From Cruorifilaria tuberocauda (taxonomy: Eukaryota; Nematoda; Chromadorea; Rhabditida; Onchocercidae): a DNA stretch of 23,799 nucleotides. Under the pieces are notes generated by a model. That model saw only the letters and a program-made list of their open reading frames with translations. It searched no databases and was not told the origin of the DNA. This document shows positions 1-9,888 of this stretch, in pieces. The stretch lies in assembly GCA_013365365.1 (NCBI GenBank), contig JABVXU010000722.1, positions 1 through 23,799 on the forward strand, in the 5' to 3' direction. The first letter of the stretch is position 1; each line of letters opens with the position of its first letter. Position numbers and translations under genes: made by a program.

Positions 1-920
1 AATTATTTAATCAAATAATTCAATAAAGTGATTTTAAAAAATTACAAAAGTGCAAAAGATTAGAGTCACATGAATTTAGAACTTTCATATTAAATCAAAA
101 AATCCATTGATTGATGTATAATTTGAAAGGAAAAACTTTCTTAGCAAAATTTTAATGAAAATTTGAGAAGGAAATAATAGCAATTTTTGTTGGAAATCTT
201 TTAGAGATTGTTAAAATGCTTCAAATAACATGAAACGAAGGCATCTAGCATCAAATCAATGATTCATTCTATCAAAATTCATGCTAAAAGAAAAGAAAAG
301 AAAGAAAAATTTTAGCTATAAAATTTCGTTATCATTCATCTTCTTATCATATCAGTGTAATATGCTTACTTTGGTGTAATTTACTTTGATTAACTTTTAA
401 TTATTTTTGTTGCGAACTAAGGAAAAAAAACACTCAAATAATTTATGTGATAATTTTTATTTTCTTGCAATTATAATTCTGATATTTGCCCAAAAAAAAT
501 GTGCAGTGTAATTATTCTGAAAACAATGAAATATGAAATGGAATATTGGAACAGAAATAATCAAAAGTTAATCAAAGTAAATTACATCGAAGTAAATTGT
601 AGAACATTGGAATGGAAATTTTAACTTACTAAATTTTATTTTAATTTTTTTTTGAAATTTATTTTAATTTATTAAATTCGAAATTTATTAATTTTGAAAT
701 ACAGATAATAAACAAAAGTAAAGTACAGTAAGTAATTTTTAAATGATATCTTTTTTCTATGAAATTTCTTAATTATAACCTAATTTATCATTCAATCTTA
801 TATTCAAAAAAAAATCCCTAATAATTATACTTCTGCTTAATAATTATTCAAAACTGTAAGATACAATTTTCAATATAATAAATTTCCTTTCTAAATTTAC
901 AATAATAGTTATTACTGTTG
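1..920. other. AT-rich intergenic DNA with a foldback repeat
   Basis: I see no coding exon here: both strands are closed by frequent stops. The stretch is dominated by A/T runs, a short A/G tract (about 289-308) and the inverted repeat listed separately at 373-589. It cannot be assigned a function from the sequence. Confidence 0.6.
373..589. repeat. Foldback (inverted-repeat) element, MITE-like
   Basis: The left arm (about 373-414) and the right arm (about 547-589) are reverse complements over roughly 40 bases with only a few mismatches; the shared core is TAATTTACTTTGATTAACTT on the left, read on the opposite strand on the right. Weaker similarity continues outward toward about 358 and 603. 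The roughly 130-base loop has no ORF. Size and structure resemble a miniature inverted-repeat (MITE) or foldback element, but I could not identify a clear target-site duplication, so the mobile origin is inference. Confidence 0.6.
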
Positions 921-1265
921 TTATAAGTATATATTGAATTTAAGATAAATGAAACTAAATATAAATAAGCATTTAGCATTGCTAAATAAAACTATAGAAA
1001 ATTGACGAAATTTATTTTTTAATTTTATCAGTAAGTTAATATCAATAAAATAATCACTATCATCTTCTCTCTTCTTAGTTTGATTTATTGATCTAAGAAA
1101 AATCATTGTAATATAATCAATAAATGATATAACTAACGATAGTAAAAATGCAATGATTCGATGAAATGGAAGAGTAAAGATTGAAAAGGATGGATGATAA
1201 GAGGCGCTGTTATCAGTTGAGGCGGAAGAGTGATATTGATCATTTACAGTGCTCCCATCTTGCAT
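921..1265 (-). CDS. Candidate small membrane protein (hypothetical, weak)
   Basis: This is an unspliced ORF of 114 codons, starting MQDGSTVNDQ, with no overlapping gene that would explain it. The first 35 residues are polar and Ser/Thr-rich. A hydrophobic stretch (about residues 37-56, IIAFLLSLVISF then more aliphatic residues) could span the membrane, followed by a charged segment (KKREDDSD). The last 25 residues are AT-driven and hydrophobic and may be intron read-through. No family is recognised. In DNA this rich in A/T an ORF of this length is uncommon but can arise by chance, so it is a candidate only; the true 3' end may involve a splice. Confidence 0.3.
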   Translation of the reverse strand: MQDGSTVNDQYHSSASTDNSASYHPSFSIFTLPFHRIIAFLLSLVISFIDYITMIFLRSINQTKKREDDSDYFIDINLLIKLKNKFRQFSIVLFSNAKCLFIFSFIYLKFNIYL

Positions 1266-3512
1266 GATAACTTGTTAGAATTGAAGAAGGGAATTTTTTT
1301 CTTCAATGTTTTTTTTCGTTCCATTGAAATTTGAGTGAAATGGAAAATAAATTTCATGCAGCAAATGAGAGATTTATTTTTATCTTTGAAATTTATTAAA
1401 ATTTAATACTGCACACTGATAATAATGATAATGAAGTGTGATAATAATTCAGGTCTTTTTCTAGTATCACCTCGATCTTTCAGGATTACCACAACGAGAA
1501 TCACTTATTCATCAAGCGTAACATGAATAGCTGGTTTCCATGTCTATCTCACAATAGTAAGCTTATCATTCATATCGAAAGCCTCATTTACTTCCCTCCT
1601 ACAACTGTAAGCCTGATAAAATTGTTGGCTGCTTGACTTATTGTAGGATTCGGAATCAATCTATACGGATTACTTGGGTATTTGAATTCTATCCAGATTC
1701 GGGTTTGGATTGGCATCGGACTAACACACAGTTCGTGATTCCGAACGGTTTTATAAAAAATGTTGCGGTACTTTTTCATGGATCGCTTAATTTGCTGCTT
1801 CATCGATAAATAGTTTTAAAATTTTGCTCTTTAAATGGAAAGTTAGCAATAAATGTAAAGGATGAGTAGAATAATGTTGATAATGACAAAATTCAATTGA
1901 ATACAAAATTTATATGAATTAACTTATAAATTGCTTATAATAAAGGTTTACAGGTATTCATAATATGTAGGATTTAAACCGGAAGAATTTACAGATAAGT
2001 AGGATTGGATGAAAAAATTTCCCAAATACAATTATTATTTATATTTTATTTATCAATTATCAATTGTTTATTAATTCATTATTTTATAAGACTTTGTTAA
2101 ATTATCTTGATTTCCCAGCAAATAAAACTATTATTGTTGTGCAAATATTACTTTACCTTTTGATTTTCTCATCAAATCAGTTGAAATCATTGACGTAAAG
2201 TTGTAAAAACTTTTCAGTCCTTCGGTGATACGAATGATCAGAGCTAGTCGATATCAATTCAATCTACGCCACATTCACTTATTTGATATTCTGCGAGATC
2301 AATTTGTAATAGAAGACGATTCATGTTTTACTTGAAGATTTTAACAAATCATAAATGTATTCCCAAAAAATGTATCAATGCAAAATTCATCGAACAAAAT
2401 ATAACAGTATTGATATCTAATTAATTAAGTTAAACGTTCTCTTCTGAAATAATTTTAGATATTTCTAATTCGTTGTTCTCTTTTACTTTTATTTCAACTA
2501 CTGACTGCTCTATACTCTGATGATACGTTTGAGTACTATGATAAATGTACGAACTGATATCATTAATAATGGCCGTTTCATGTATCTCACAATTATTGAT
2601 AAATCGTAAATTGATATTTATAGGTCTAAGTTTAATTATTTAGGAACGTCAAATAAATTTCTTTTATCAGTTTCATTATCTGATTTAGCCGCATGATAAC
2701 CTGCAAAATGAAAAGATATTTAATTGAGAAATACCGACGTTAAGTGAATGAAACGGCGGAACGTAAGAGTGATGTCTTAAATGCAATTCAGTGTGAATGA
2801 ATGCCAATGATATTTACGAGCCCAGTTGTTGTTGGCTTTCAAGTAGAAATATAACTTGACTCATTTTGAAAATTTGAATCGAAATTAAATGAATTTGTGA
2901 CATATAAGAGTTGATTAGATAAATTGAATGATACTAATTCATCCTTATTTACTTGGTATCTAACTTCTCTTTTATTTCATAACATGCATAAATGTATCCT
3001 TGCTCAAGATAGCAAACATTTCTGCTCAGTTTTTTGAAGCAAAAAAAGGGAGCAAAAACAGCAGAAGTTCATGATCTTGACCTACAGCCAAAGAATTTTA
3101 ACTTTTCAACAACAAAATATCAGCACTGATGAAAATGCTTTGCTTAGTAAAGGTTAAAGGCCATCATTATAAATATTATAGAGTCATTTAATCTAAGATA
3201 TTAAGCTCTTCAGTATAACATTCATTTTTCTAACCACTCTCATCTGCTTTATTTTATTTCTTATCTTCGAGTGATAATTATACCCTTTTGATGGATAATG
3301 AAATTGACCATTGGGCACTGAGGAATAATACAAATGTTTCTTTTTCGTTGGACAATATTTGAACAAAGAATGTTTGGGCACACATGGACAAATCAATGAT
3401 AATCATGTAGATATACAAAATTAACGGCAGGTCACGTAAGAATACAAAAAAAGAGAGTCAATGATAAAGCACAAAAAAGACACAGAAGAGATAAGCCAAT
3501 AGTTAAGCTACG
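1266..3512. other. Intergenic DNA, no gene recognised
   Basis: No ORF here has convincing protein features or paired splice sites. The part at about 1470-1760 is visibly less AT-rich than its surroundings but yields only a 71-codon ORF with no recognised similarity. The rest is scattered A/T-rich sequence. Confidence 0.5.
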
Positions 3513-3751
3513 ATCATGTAATCATTTGAATCAGAGCGCCAATGTCAAAAAGCAAAGTTACTTGATGGGGAAGAATTTCTATGACATAAATTTAGGTCGT
3601 ATCGTCTCCTTCTATCTGTCCATTCTTTGACTACCTGTGTAATCATCAAAAAGTTAACAATTCCCGAGTGGAGGGATTGTAGAACAATATTCATGTGAAT
3701 TTTAAGCTTTCTTTGGCTTTTTCATGGCGCTCTGATAAATGATTACATGAT
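3513..3751. repeat. Foldback element with 41-45 bp inverted arms
   Basis: The left arm (3513-3557) and right arm (3711-3751) are inverted copies that share ATCATGTAATCATTT, then TCAGAGCGCC, then an AAAAAGC..AAAG block, with small indels between the blocks. The loop of about 150 bases has no ORF. The similarity stops abruptly outside both arms, as expected for element ends. The arms carry the GGCGCT motif and one TGATAA site each strand-wise, so the element may have moved or duplicated regulatory motifs. Classification as a MITE is inference; no clear target duplication was found. Confidence 0.7.
3594..3632 (+). repeat. Dispersed direct repeat, copy 1
   Basis: A block of about 38 bases beginning AGGTCGTATCGTCT and containing CTTCTATCTGT recurs at 4145-4182 in the same orientation with only a few differences. 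This copy lies inside the loop of the 3513-3751 foldback element. Confidence 0.7.
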
Positions 3752-3844
3752 GTGATAACATGTGATAAAACAGACTCGATCCCTACTGAGTGATAAATGA
3801 TCGTTGTTGCGATGTGATATGAAATGATAACATTTCATTGATAA
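3733..3844 (+). promoter_or_regulatory. Cluster of six TGATAA (GATA-factor type) sites
   Basis: Perfect TGATAA occurs at 3733, 3753, 3763, 3791, 3825 and 3839, all on the same strand within 112 bases. TGATAA is the preferred core of nematode GATA factors such as the ELT family that drive gut and hypodermal genes. Chance would give well under one such site in this length. Which gene it would control is unknown; the nearest clear gene is the kinase more than 2 kb downstream. Confidence 0.5.
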
Positions 3845-3989
3845 CGATGGAATCAGTACGATCCCTCTTTGATGTAATAAAAGGAAATCTGCCTTCATTA
3901 AATAAATACCGTAAGCGACTATCGGATAGAAGCGAATGAAGATATTTCTCCATCTATTTCAGTGTCAACGATCAAACGAAGATTAAAAA

Positions 3990-4080
3990 ATGGAGGGATA
4001 AATTATCCCGCCTACTGAGAGTTTTGGAGGGATATGCCGCGATATGTGTTCAAAGTTTTGAAACTCTCAACAGTTGAAAA
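3990..4080. repeat. Two short hairpins
   Basis: GGGATAA-A-TTATCCC is a near-perfect palindrome at about 3996-4010. A second hairpin pairs GAGAGTTTT (about 4017) with AAACTCTC (about 4062). No transcript can be assigned to them. Confidence 0.4.
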
Positions 4081-4144
4081 AATCGAGGAATGGCAAGGAT
4101 GAGAGGCTATAGAATGAGAAATATGCTTGCAAGATGACATCCAG

Positions 4145-4182
4145 AGGTCGTATCGTCTTCTTCTATCTGTTCATTCGTTACC
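4145..4182 (+). repeat. Dispersed direct repeat, copy 2
   Basis: This is the second copy of the roughly 38-base block at 3594-3632, about 550 bases away and in the same orientation. Similarity fades just after the shared CATTC. The unit may be a fragment of a repeat family or a conserved control element; the window alone cannot say which. Confidence 0.7.
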
Positions 4183-4921
4183 TTGATCAATTGAAAACAT
4201 TTAATATACCTTTAGAGATATCGACATGCCATCTTGTCCTTTAGCAAAATAAAAGCATCGAAAGTTACAGGCGAGAAGAATTGTCATCGCCGAAAAGGCG
4301 GAATGAAAAGCGATCGATGAATTCGAATGATTCTCCTTGTTTGGACTTGGTTGAAATTGACCTCATGATTAGGGGTGGGTATCAGCATACTATTTGGTAT
4401 TCGTTTAGCGGCAGAAATTACTCAGAACGGCGCTAAGAAGTATGAGTGACCAACAAGTTTGAGTGATAGTTATTCTATCGGTCAAATTGGTTTTGTGATA
4501 TGACGTTGATTGTTGCGTGTTGTTGTTTGCTTAGACAATCTTTCAGAACTTGAATTCTTTTCATTTCATTTCGATTGATTTCTTCTGTTTCTCGAGAATG
4601 ACCTTAGAGAAGAGTGTACTGCTTTAGAAGAGATTGTATTTCGACATGAGAATCCGTAAATGTGCCGGCATGAATTAAATTTCATATTTGATTTCTCCGG
4701 TAGAGATTTCATAAGTGAAAAATTCTGATTTTCCAAATTTCTCGAAATTCCTGAAATTACAGATTTCTTACTTTTCCTTAATAGCTTTTATTGTGTAGTG
4801 TGAAATGATACTTTCTTTTTCAATTCTTGATTTTCAAACATTTTAAATTTAATGTAATAAGATGAAAGAAATTTTCATTTCATCAATGATTTCCATCATT
4901 CCTTTACAATTTTCAATAGTC
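4183..4921. other. Intergenic DNA, no gene recognised
   Basis: No coding exon is supported. A GGCGCT motif occurs at about 4426. Otherwise I see nothing distinctive. Confidence 0.5.
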
Positions 4922-5347
4922 TTATCATATCACTGATAAGGTTACTAATATATATTCCGCTAGTAATGGACAGCGAAAAATGTGCATAACCGAAATCAGT
5001 GATAACTGATAATTAGCTGATTATTATTGATGAATTGTCACAATTTGGTATTCGATCCAAATAAATATCATTTTACTCCATCAACTCGTCGTTGTACACT
5101 GTTCATTCATACAATGATAGTGATAAGATCCATGTGATAAGATGAAATACAAAATGGAAGAAGCCCTATGAGCCAACAATTAACTGAATTGAATCACAAA
5201 AAATTTTGTTATCAGTTGAATTTGTTCGAAAGTGACTGATAAGAAATTGGAAACAGTTCGTGATAATCTTGAAGAGTGAAACTGTAAAGGAAGAAGAAAG
5301 TATTAGTAAGTGGAAGAGAAGAGGACAGTAATCTACGATAATTATCA
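4922..5347. promoter_or_regulatory. TGATAA-rich upstream region of the kinase gene
   Basis: At least ten TGATAA/TTATCA cores fall here, including 4922, 4934, 5000, 5007, 5121, 5135, 5209, 5237, 5261 and 5342. Both orientations occur, and two pairs are nearly adjacent. The cluster ends about 700 bases before the kinase start codon. By analogy with nematode promoters it would suit GATA-factor control, but no expression evidence is available here. Confidence 0.5.
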
Positions 5348-5410
5348 GAGCGCCAGAGCGCCGTTTCTTCTGCGAGGGACGAATAGCGAAGTGACGGCGC
5401 TGTTGTGAAC
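5345..5410. promoter_or_regulatory. GCGCC-rich patch with 8-bp inverted arms
   Basis: In strongly AT-rich surroundings, AGCGCCGT (5357-5364) is mirrored by ACGGCGCT (5394-5401) around a 29-base spacer, and a further AGCGCC lies just 5' at 5349. The GGCGCT core recurs at several other non-coding places in the window. This could be a factor-binding element or the core promoter region of the kinase gene. ORFs crossing it on the minus strand look like by-products of the locally higher G+C. Confidence 0.4.
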
Positions 5411-6040
5411 TGTACGGCAGGCATTTCGTACTGTACCCACCGATAGGAATGAGTGAAAGGTCACAGCTGCAAGTTCCATTTTTCACGGCAACCATCGAAA
5501 CGTTAGCTTCAATTAAAGAGTAACTTAGCTTGTCTGGGATAAACCATACAGAGTGGTAAGACAGGTGTTGGACAGGTAAGAAGAAAGTAAGAGTAAAAGT
5601 TCATCACTATGCTCTGATTGTTGTTGTTTTTGCTGCCTTTCGGAATATGCCAAAATGCTAATAATTTACTGTATGGCTGATTGTTTAGGATCTTATTTAT
5701 ATGCTTTGTTAACAGATTTAAGAGCATTTGTTTCTGATAACTGAGAAGGGAAACGTTCGAAACCTGAAATGTTACTATTATCAGGAACGGTGTAATTTCT
5801 GGTAATAAATGAAATTCGGAAGTTTAAATTCGCGAAATGACTCAGTTCCTTGTCTGTCCCAAATGCTTAACTTTTCTTAAGAGTAATTACCACTTACCTG
5901 CTTTATATTACGAATATGTTAGTGATTTTTTTTGTTATTCGCTTTCTTCCTGATTGAATTCTCTATGCATTTTGATTCGTAAAGACATTAAAGTGATTTG
6001 TATGGTATTTTGATTTTAGAGTTAGTAAATTATTTCTCTT

Positions 6041-6042
6041 AG
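6041..6042 (+). other. Likely trans-splice acceptor of the kinase gene
   Basis: A pyrimidine-rich TTTCTCTTAG ends 11 bases before the ATG at 6054. In nematodes such an acceptor directly before the start codon usually receives a spliced leader. A normal cis intron in the 5' UTR is the alternative. Confidence 0.5.
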
Positions 6043-6053
6043 ATTAACAAATC

Positions 6054-8267
6054 ATGGCCAGCACCTCAGAAACGGGCTTGAACATTAACCTGGGAACGAT
6101 CAGGTCAAGAAGTGCTGCTGCAGTTTCAACCGCTGAAGTGATCAATGGTTATACTTTTGGATATAATGATTTTTGCCATTGTGATGACCCAGAAGGTGCT
6201 AACATCGATGAAAATTTTATGCCAGTGGAATTGCGGGGAAAGAAATGGAAAACTAAAAAATTTCTTGGTGAAGGTCAGCTGATCAAAATGAAAAACTTTC
6301 TCTTATAAGTACATTGCTTCTTTTCCTCTTCATTTATTCATTGAGATAAAACAGGAAATTATCTTAAGCAATTTCTTGAGAATCTGATTAAAATGTAATT
6401 ATTGGATTCTACTTATGGTACTTCATTGTACATTAAAAAGTTACTCTTGTTTTAGGTGGTAACTACAACGTATATCTTGTGATAAATGATGATGGGCTGA
6501 GATGTGCAATGCGGTGGAATCGTAAACAAGATCGTAGTACAGCAGATGATAACGAAAGTGAAGAATCACGATTTAGAACTGTTTTACGTATGGATAAACA
6601 CTTAAAAAATGTAATTTTACACTTCATAATCATTTTATTTATCTTTTTTTATTGTTAAGATCTGCTAATGATTATTATTTAGACTTTACAATTACAAGAA
6701 TTTATTGGCTGTCATCCTAATATTGTAAAGTTGATCGGTTTTCGCAAAGTTAACTTTTCGACGCAACAATTTATGGAATATATCGATGGCGGTGATCTTC
6801 AGGTTCTCATTGATACGGAGTATACTCAAAGTAAGAATTTTTTTAATTCAAAAATATTACAAATTTTCAAATTTCGTTACTTGAAATGTACTGGAAATCA
6901 TGTTTTTTTTCTAACGCATTAATTTAATTACTAATTTTAATTAGAAATTAAACCCGCTAAACATTCGAGTTGGATCATAACTTTTTCGTAGAAAATCGAA
7001 AAGTTGGAATCAGAAAAGTGCGATCGTTGTTCAGTGATCTGTTGAGCGCTGTGAAGCATATCCATAGTTTACATATAGCTCATATGGATATAAAGGTTGA
7101 GAATTGTCTTATAACTTTAAATGGTATGTACACTTTTATTACTGCCCAATTTTAATTTTATTTAATTTGATATTCATGAAGCTAATTTAATTTAATATTC
7201 AATTTATGAATTTAATATTTCACGCTATTTTATCCCTTTCAACGTGATATAAAAAAATCAATGCAATTTGATTCATGCGAAATTTTGGCTACGTGAAAAT
7301 TTTAATCTCGTACATGATAGTATATAATTTAATCATGATTTAATCTTATAATCTTGTAAATCAATAATTTATAATAAAGGCAAAGTACTTTCAGAGACCA
7401 TAATGATGATATTGGTTCATTTAGGAATTCTGAAATTGACTGATTTTGATGAAGCGGTATATTACGAACCTGGAAAAAAGATGCGCTGTTCAATTTACGC
7501 AACTGAAGCGTACGCTGCGCCAGAAACGTTTAATAAGGAATACAGGTACAGTAACATCTTATAGTAACGTTTCGAAACAAGGAAAATACTGCAATGAACT
7601 TTTTAAACTTTTCAAATATTTCAGACCGGATTGCGCAGATATGTGGGCATGTGGTATTGTTTTACACTATCTATTAAAGCAAGATGTACCGTGGGAAAAA
7701 GCAAAGTAAGTTGTTAAATTTCATTATCAAATTCTAATTAATTTAAGATACAATTGTTTATGAATTTGGATAACCTTTGTATCATGAATTATTCTAAAGG
7801 AAAGACAACGATAATTACTTTCTTTGGTACCAAACGGAAAATAAGGAACATTTGTTCCCGTTCCCGAGATATGGCAATGTTTCAGGTAAGCTAATAAATG
7901 CTTTTTAAAATGATGAAATTATATGAATTTCTTCAAAAAAATAAATTACTTAAAAATAATATTTCATTCAACGTATCATTCTGAAAGTTTTTGTTCAATA
8001 GTTTTTTTGATCGATCTATATATTATCGATTTCTAAATTAATTAAGAGTACGAAAAGTGAAATTATTTATTAGAAATGATTTATTGATTATTGCTTGATT
8101 ACTGCTAATTAATTATCGCTTATGAAAATTTTTCAATTCAATTAGAATTTCTGTTGAAAATGCTCGAAGTGAATGCGGATGAAAGAGCAACGGTCGATGA
8201 AATTATAGCACATCAATGGTTACGATATCCGGGAAAGAAATCAGGAAATTCTCGATGTCATAAATGA
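6054..8267 (+). CDS. Chk1/CAMK-like protein kinase family member, predicted pseudokinase
   Basis: Eight exons join in phase: 6054-6273, 6456-6610, 6683-6830, 6992-7123, 7425-7545, 7625-7705, 7800-7885 and 8146-8267, giving 354 aa ending in TGA. About 65 polar residues precede the kinase domain. Visible motifs are a glycine-rich loop LGEGGNYNVY (71-80, third Gly replaced by Tyr), HPNIVKLIG (136-144), the catalytic loop HMDIKVEN (205-212), an APE motif (250-252), DMWACG (264-269) and the subdomain XI Arg (R328), so the fold is complete and reaches HQWL near the C-terminus. Three hallmark positions differ: the VAIK Lys is Arg (CAMR, R93), the HRD Arg is Met, and DFG is DFD (225-227). The catalytic Asp207, Lys209, Asn212 and Asp225 are kept. 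The overall pattern resembles nematode Chk1-like CAMK kinases, but orthology is not established. Loss of the ATP-anchoring Lys suggests weak or no catalysis; an Arg or the nearby K97 might substitute. The exon 4 start at 6992 was chosen because the earlier acceptor at 6944 leads to an in-frame stop. All introns have GT-AG borders; the acceptor at 7799 is weak. Confidence 0.9.
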
Positions 8268-9888
8268 TTTTTGATAGAAGTATGGTATTAAGAGAGCGGA
8301 AGAGAAAAATGCAATTTCTCAAACTTCATCTGAATTATGAAATTATTTATTTCTATTTTCTTTTTGATAGAATGTAATAATTATATTTTTTATATTCGTA
8401 TTTTGTTTTTTGTTTGATTTGATTTGTTTATCACTGTTGACAGCTATGTATGTTATCGTTCTTTAAATTAGAGTAATATCTGGAGAACTGTGAAACAGTC
8501 CTAAATTTTCGAATTTCATCAAAAAGAAATTTTCTATAAGACTAATTTCAGAGTTTTTCAGCTGTTCAGCAAATATCTCAGTTGTCCTACTTTTTTCTTT
8601 TCCTACAAAGAATCCTGAATATACATTGTCTTCTTCCACCGTCTCTGTTCTTTCAACTTACAATATTCTGATTATTTCTAGGCAATGAAATCAGCCTTAA
8701 AAACTCCCACTTGTGATTGGTACTTTTGGTGGTATATGTGGATCGACGTAACTGGTAGAATCAAACTTTAGTGATATCCAATTGTAACCTAAATTTTGTT
8801 TTCTTATCATCAAAACTTCCTTCCTCATAGCCAATCACTATTACTGATATCAAGTAATTTGATGATGATCGAGTAGATTGACATAAACCTGGAAAAGAGG
8901 TCTTTCCTTAACCGATTAAATTTTCTCTATCGATTTCCTAACCTCTCAACTTATATTCATACCTTTATAATTGGCATGCTTTCACTACGCTTAATTAGTC
9001 CTCTTAAGCTTAAATCTTCTTGGTTAGTTTTTACTGTGTTCAGGATAAGTAACAATCAAATTTAATACTTGATACAGAATTATTGTTTTCTGCGCTCTTT
9101 AAATAAAAAAGTGTTGTTTTTTATTACTTTACGACAAATACTTAACATACATTTCATTGGATTAAATACTTTAACCTAATTAAGGTACAATCCTATTTTT
9201 CTTACAATTATTTGGAGGATATTTTAAACATCGATCGTTTAACTGCACCAATATGGAATCAATTAGTAAATTCAATTCTGATCATTTCAACATTTCAAAA
9301 TTTCGGTACTAAATTAGCAATCAAAACTTTGCGCATAACTTTTTTCTCGTTTATAAGTATTTCTAATTAAATGATTCTTGTATTTAATTAATTTAAGGAC
9401 TGCTCATATCAAATAGAATTTAGATTGAATTAGTTATAGGATTTTGCGGATTCGTTAAATGATTCTTTCAACCAACACAGAGAAATTTCAGGAGGAAGTT
9501 TTGAAATTAATTTCTTTTAATTTCAACAATATTTGATTAATTAGACAATTCTTGCGACATATCCATTCCGATATAAGTTACGTGAAAAGTCAGGTTGAAA
9601 TTTCCAACTTAATTACGTTTAATTTCAATTAATTTGTAGAATCAATTTACTTTAGATGAATTTTTTTTTGTTCTTCTTCGAATCAGTCTAGTTTTTTCGG
9701 AGTAATTAGATAATGTGATAAAATAATTTTACACAGATTATATACTGGTCTCGTCTTTACTGCATTCTGTGTTAATTAATACTATCATTGATAACGATAC
9801 TATTTTTACTTCAAATTAAGTAATGGAGTAAAATGTTGAAGATATTGCAGGCTTTGAATATTTACATAAATAATAATCTATAGCATTT
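8268..9888. other. Intergenic DNA between convergent genes
   Basis: This holds the 3' flanks of the kinase (+) and ENPP (-) genes. I see no further exon. No AATAAA lies close behind the kinase stop codon; the first clear one on the plus strand is near 9100, so the poly(A) site is not determined. Confidence 0.5.

Noticed and set aside
1588..1803. 71-codon minus-strand ORF in a less AT-rich patch
   Set aside because: No recognised family, no splice context, and length compatible with chance.
3193..3396. 67-codon minus-strand ORF
   Set aside because: No protein-like features beyond being open; no upstream acceptor or downstream partner exon.
5166..5495. 109-codon minus-strand ORF with cysteines and a hydrophobic stretch
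   Set aside because: It lies in the TGATAA/GCGCC block, overlaps another ORF in a different frame, has no recognised motif, and is explained by locally higher G+C.
5509..5727. 72-codon minus-strand ORF upstream of the kinase
   Set aside because: No recognised motif and no splice context; compatible with chance.
6945..6991. Alternative 5' extension of kinase exon 4 from the acceptor at 6944
   Set aside because: It gives an in-frame TAG at the end of the extension; starting at 6992 keeps the frame and family spacing.
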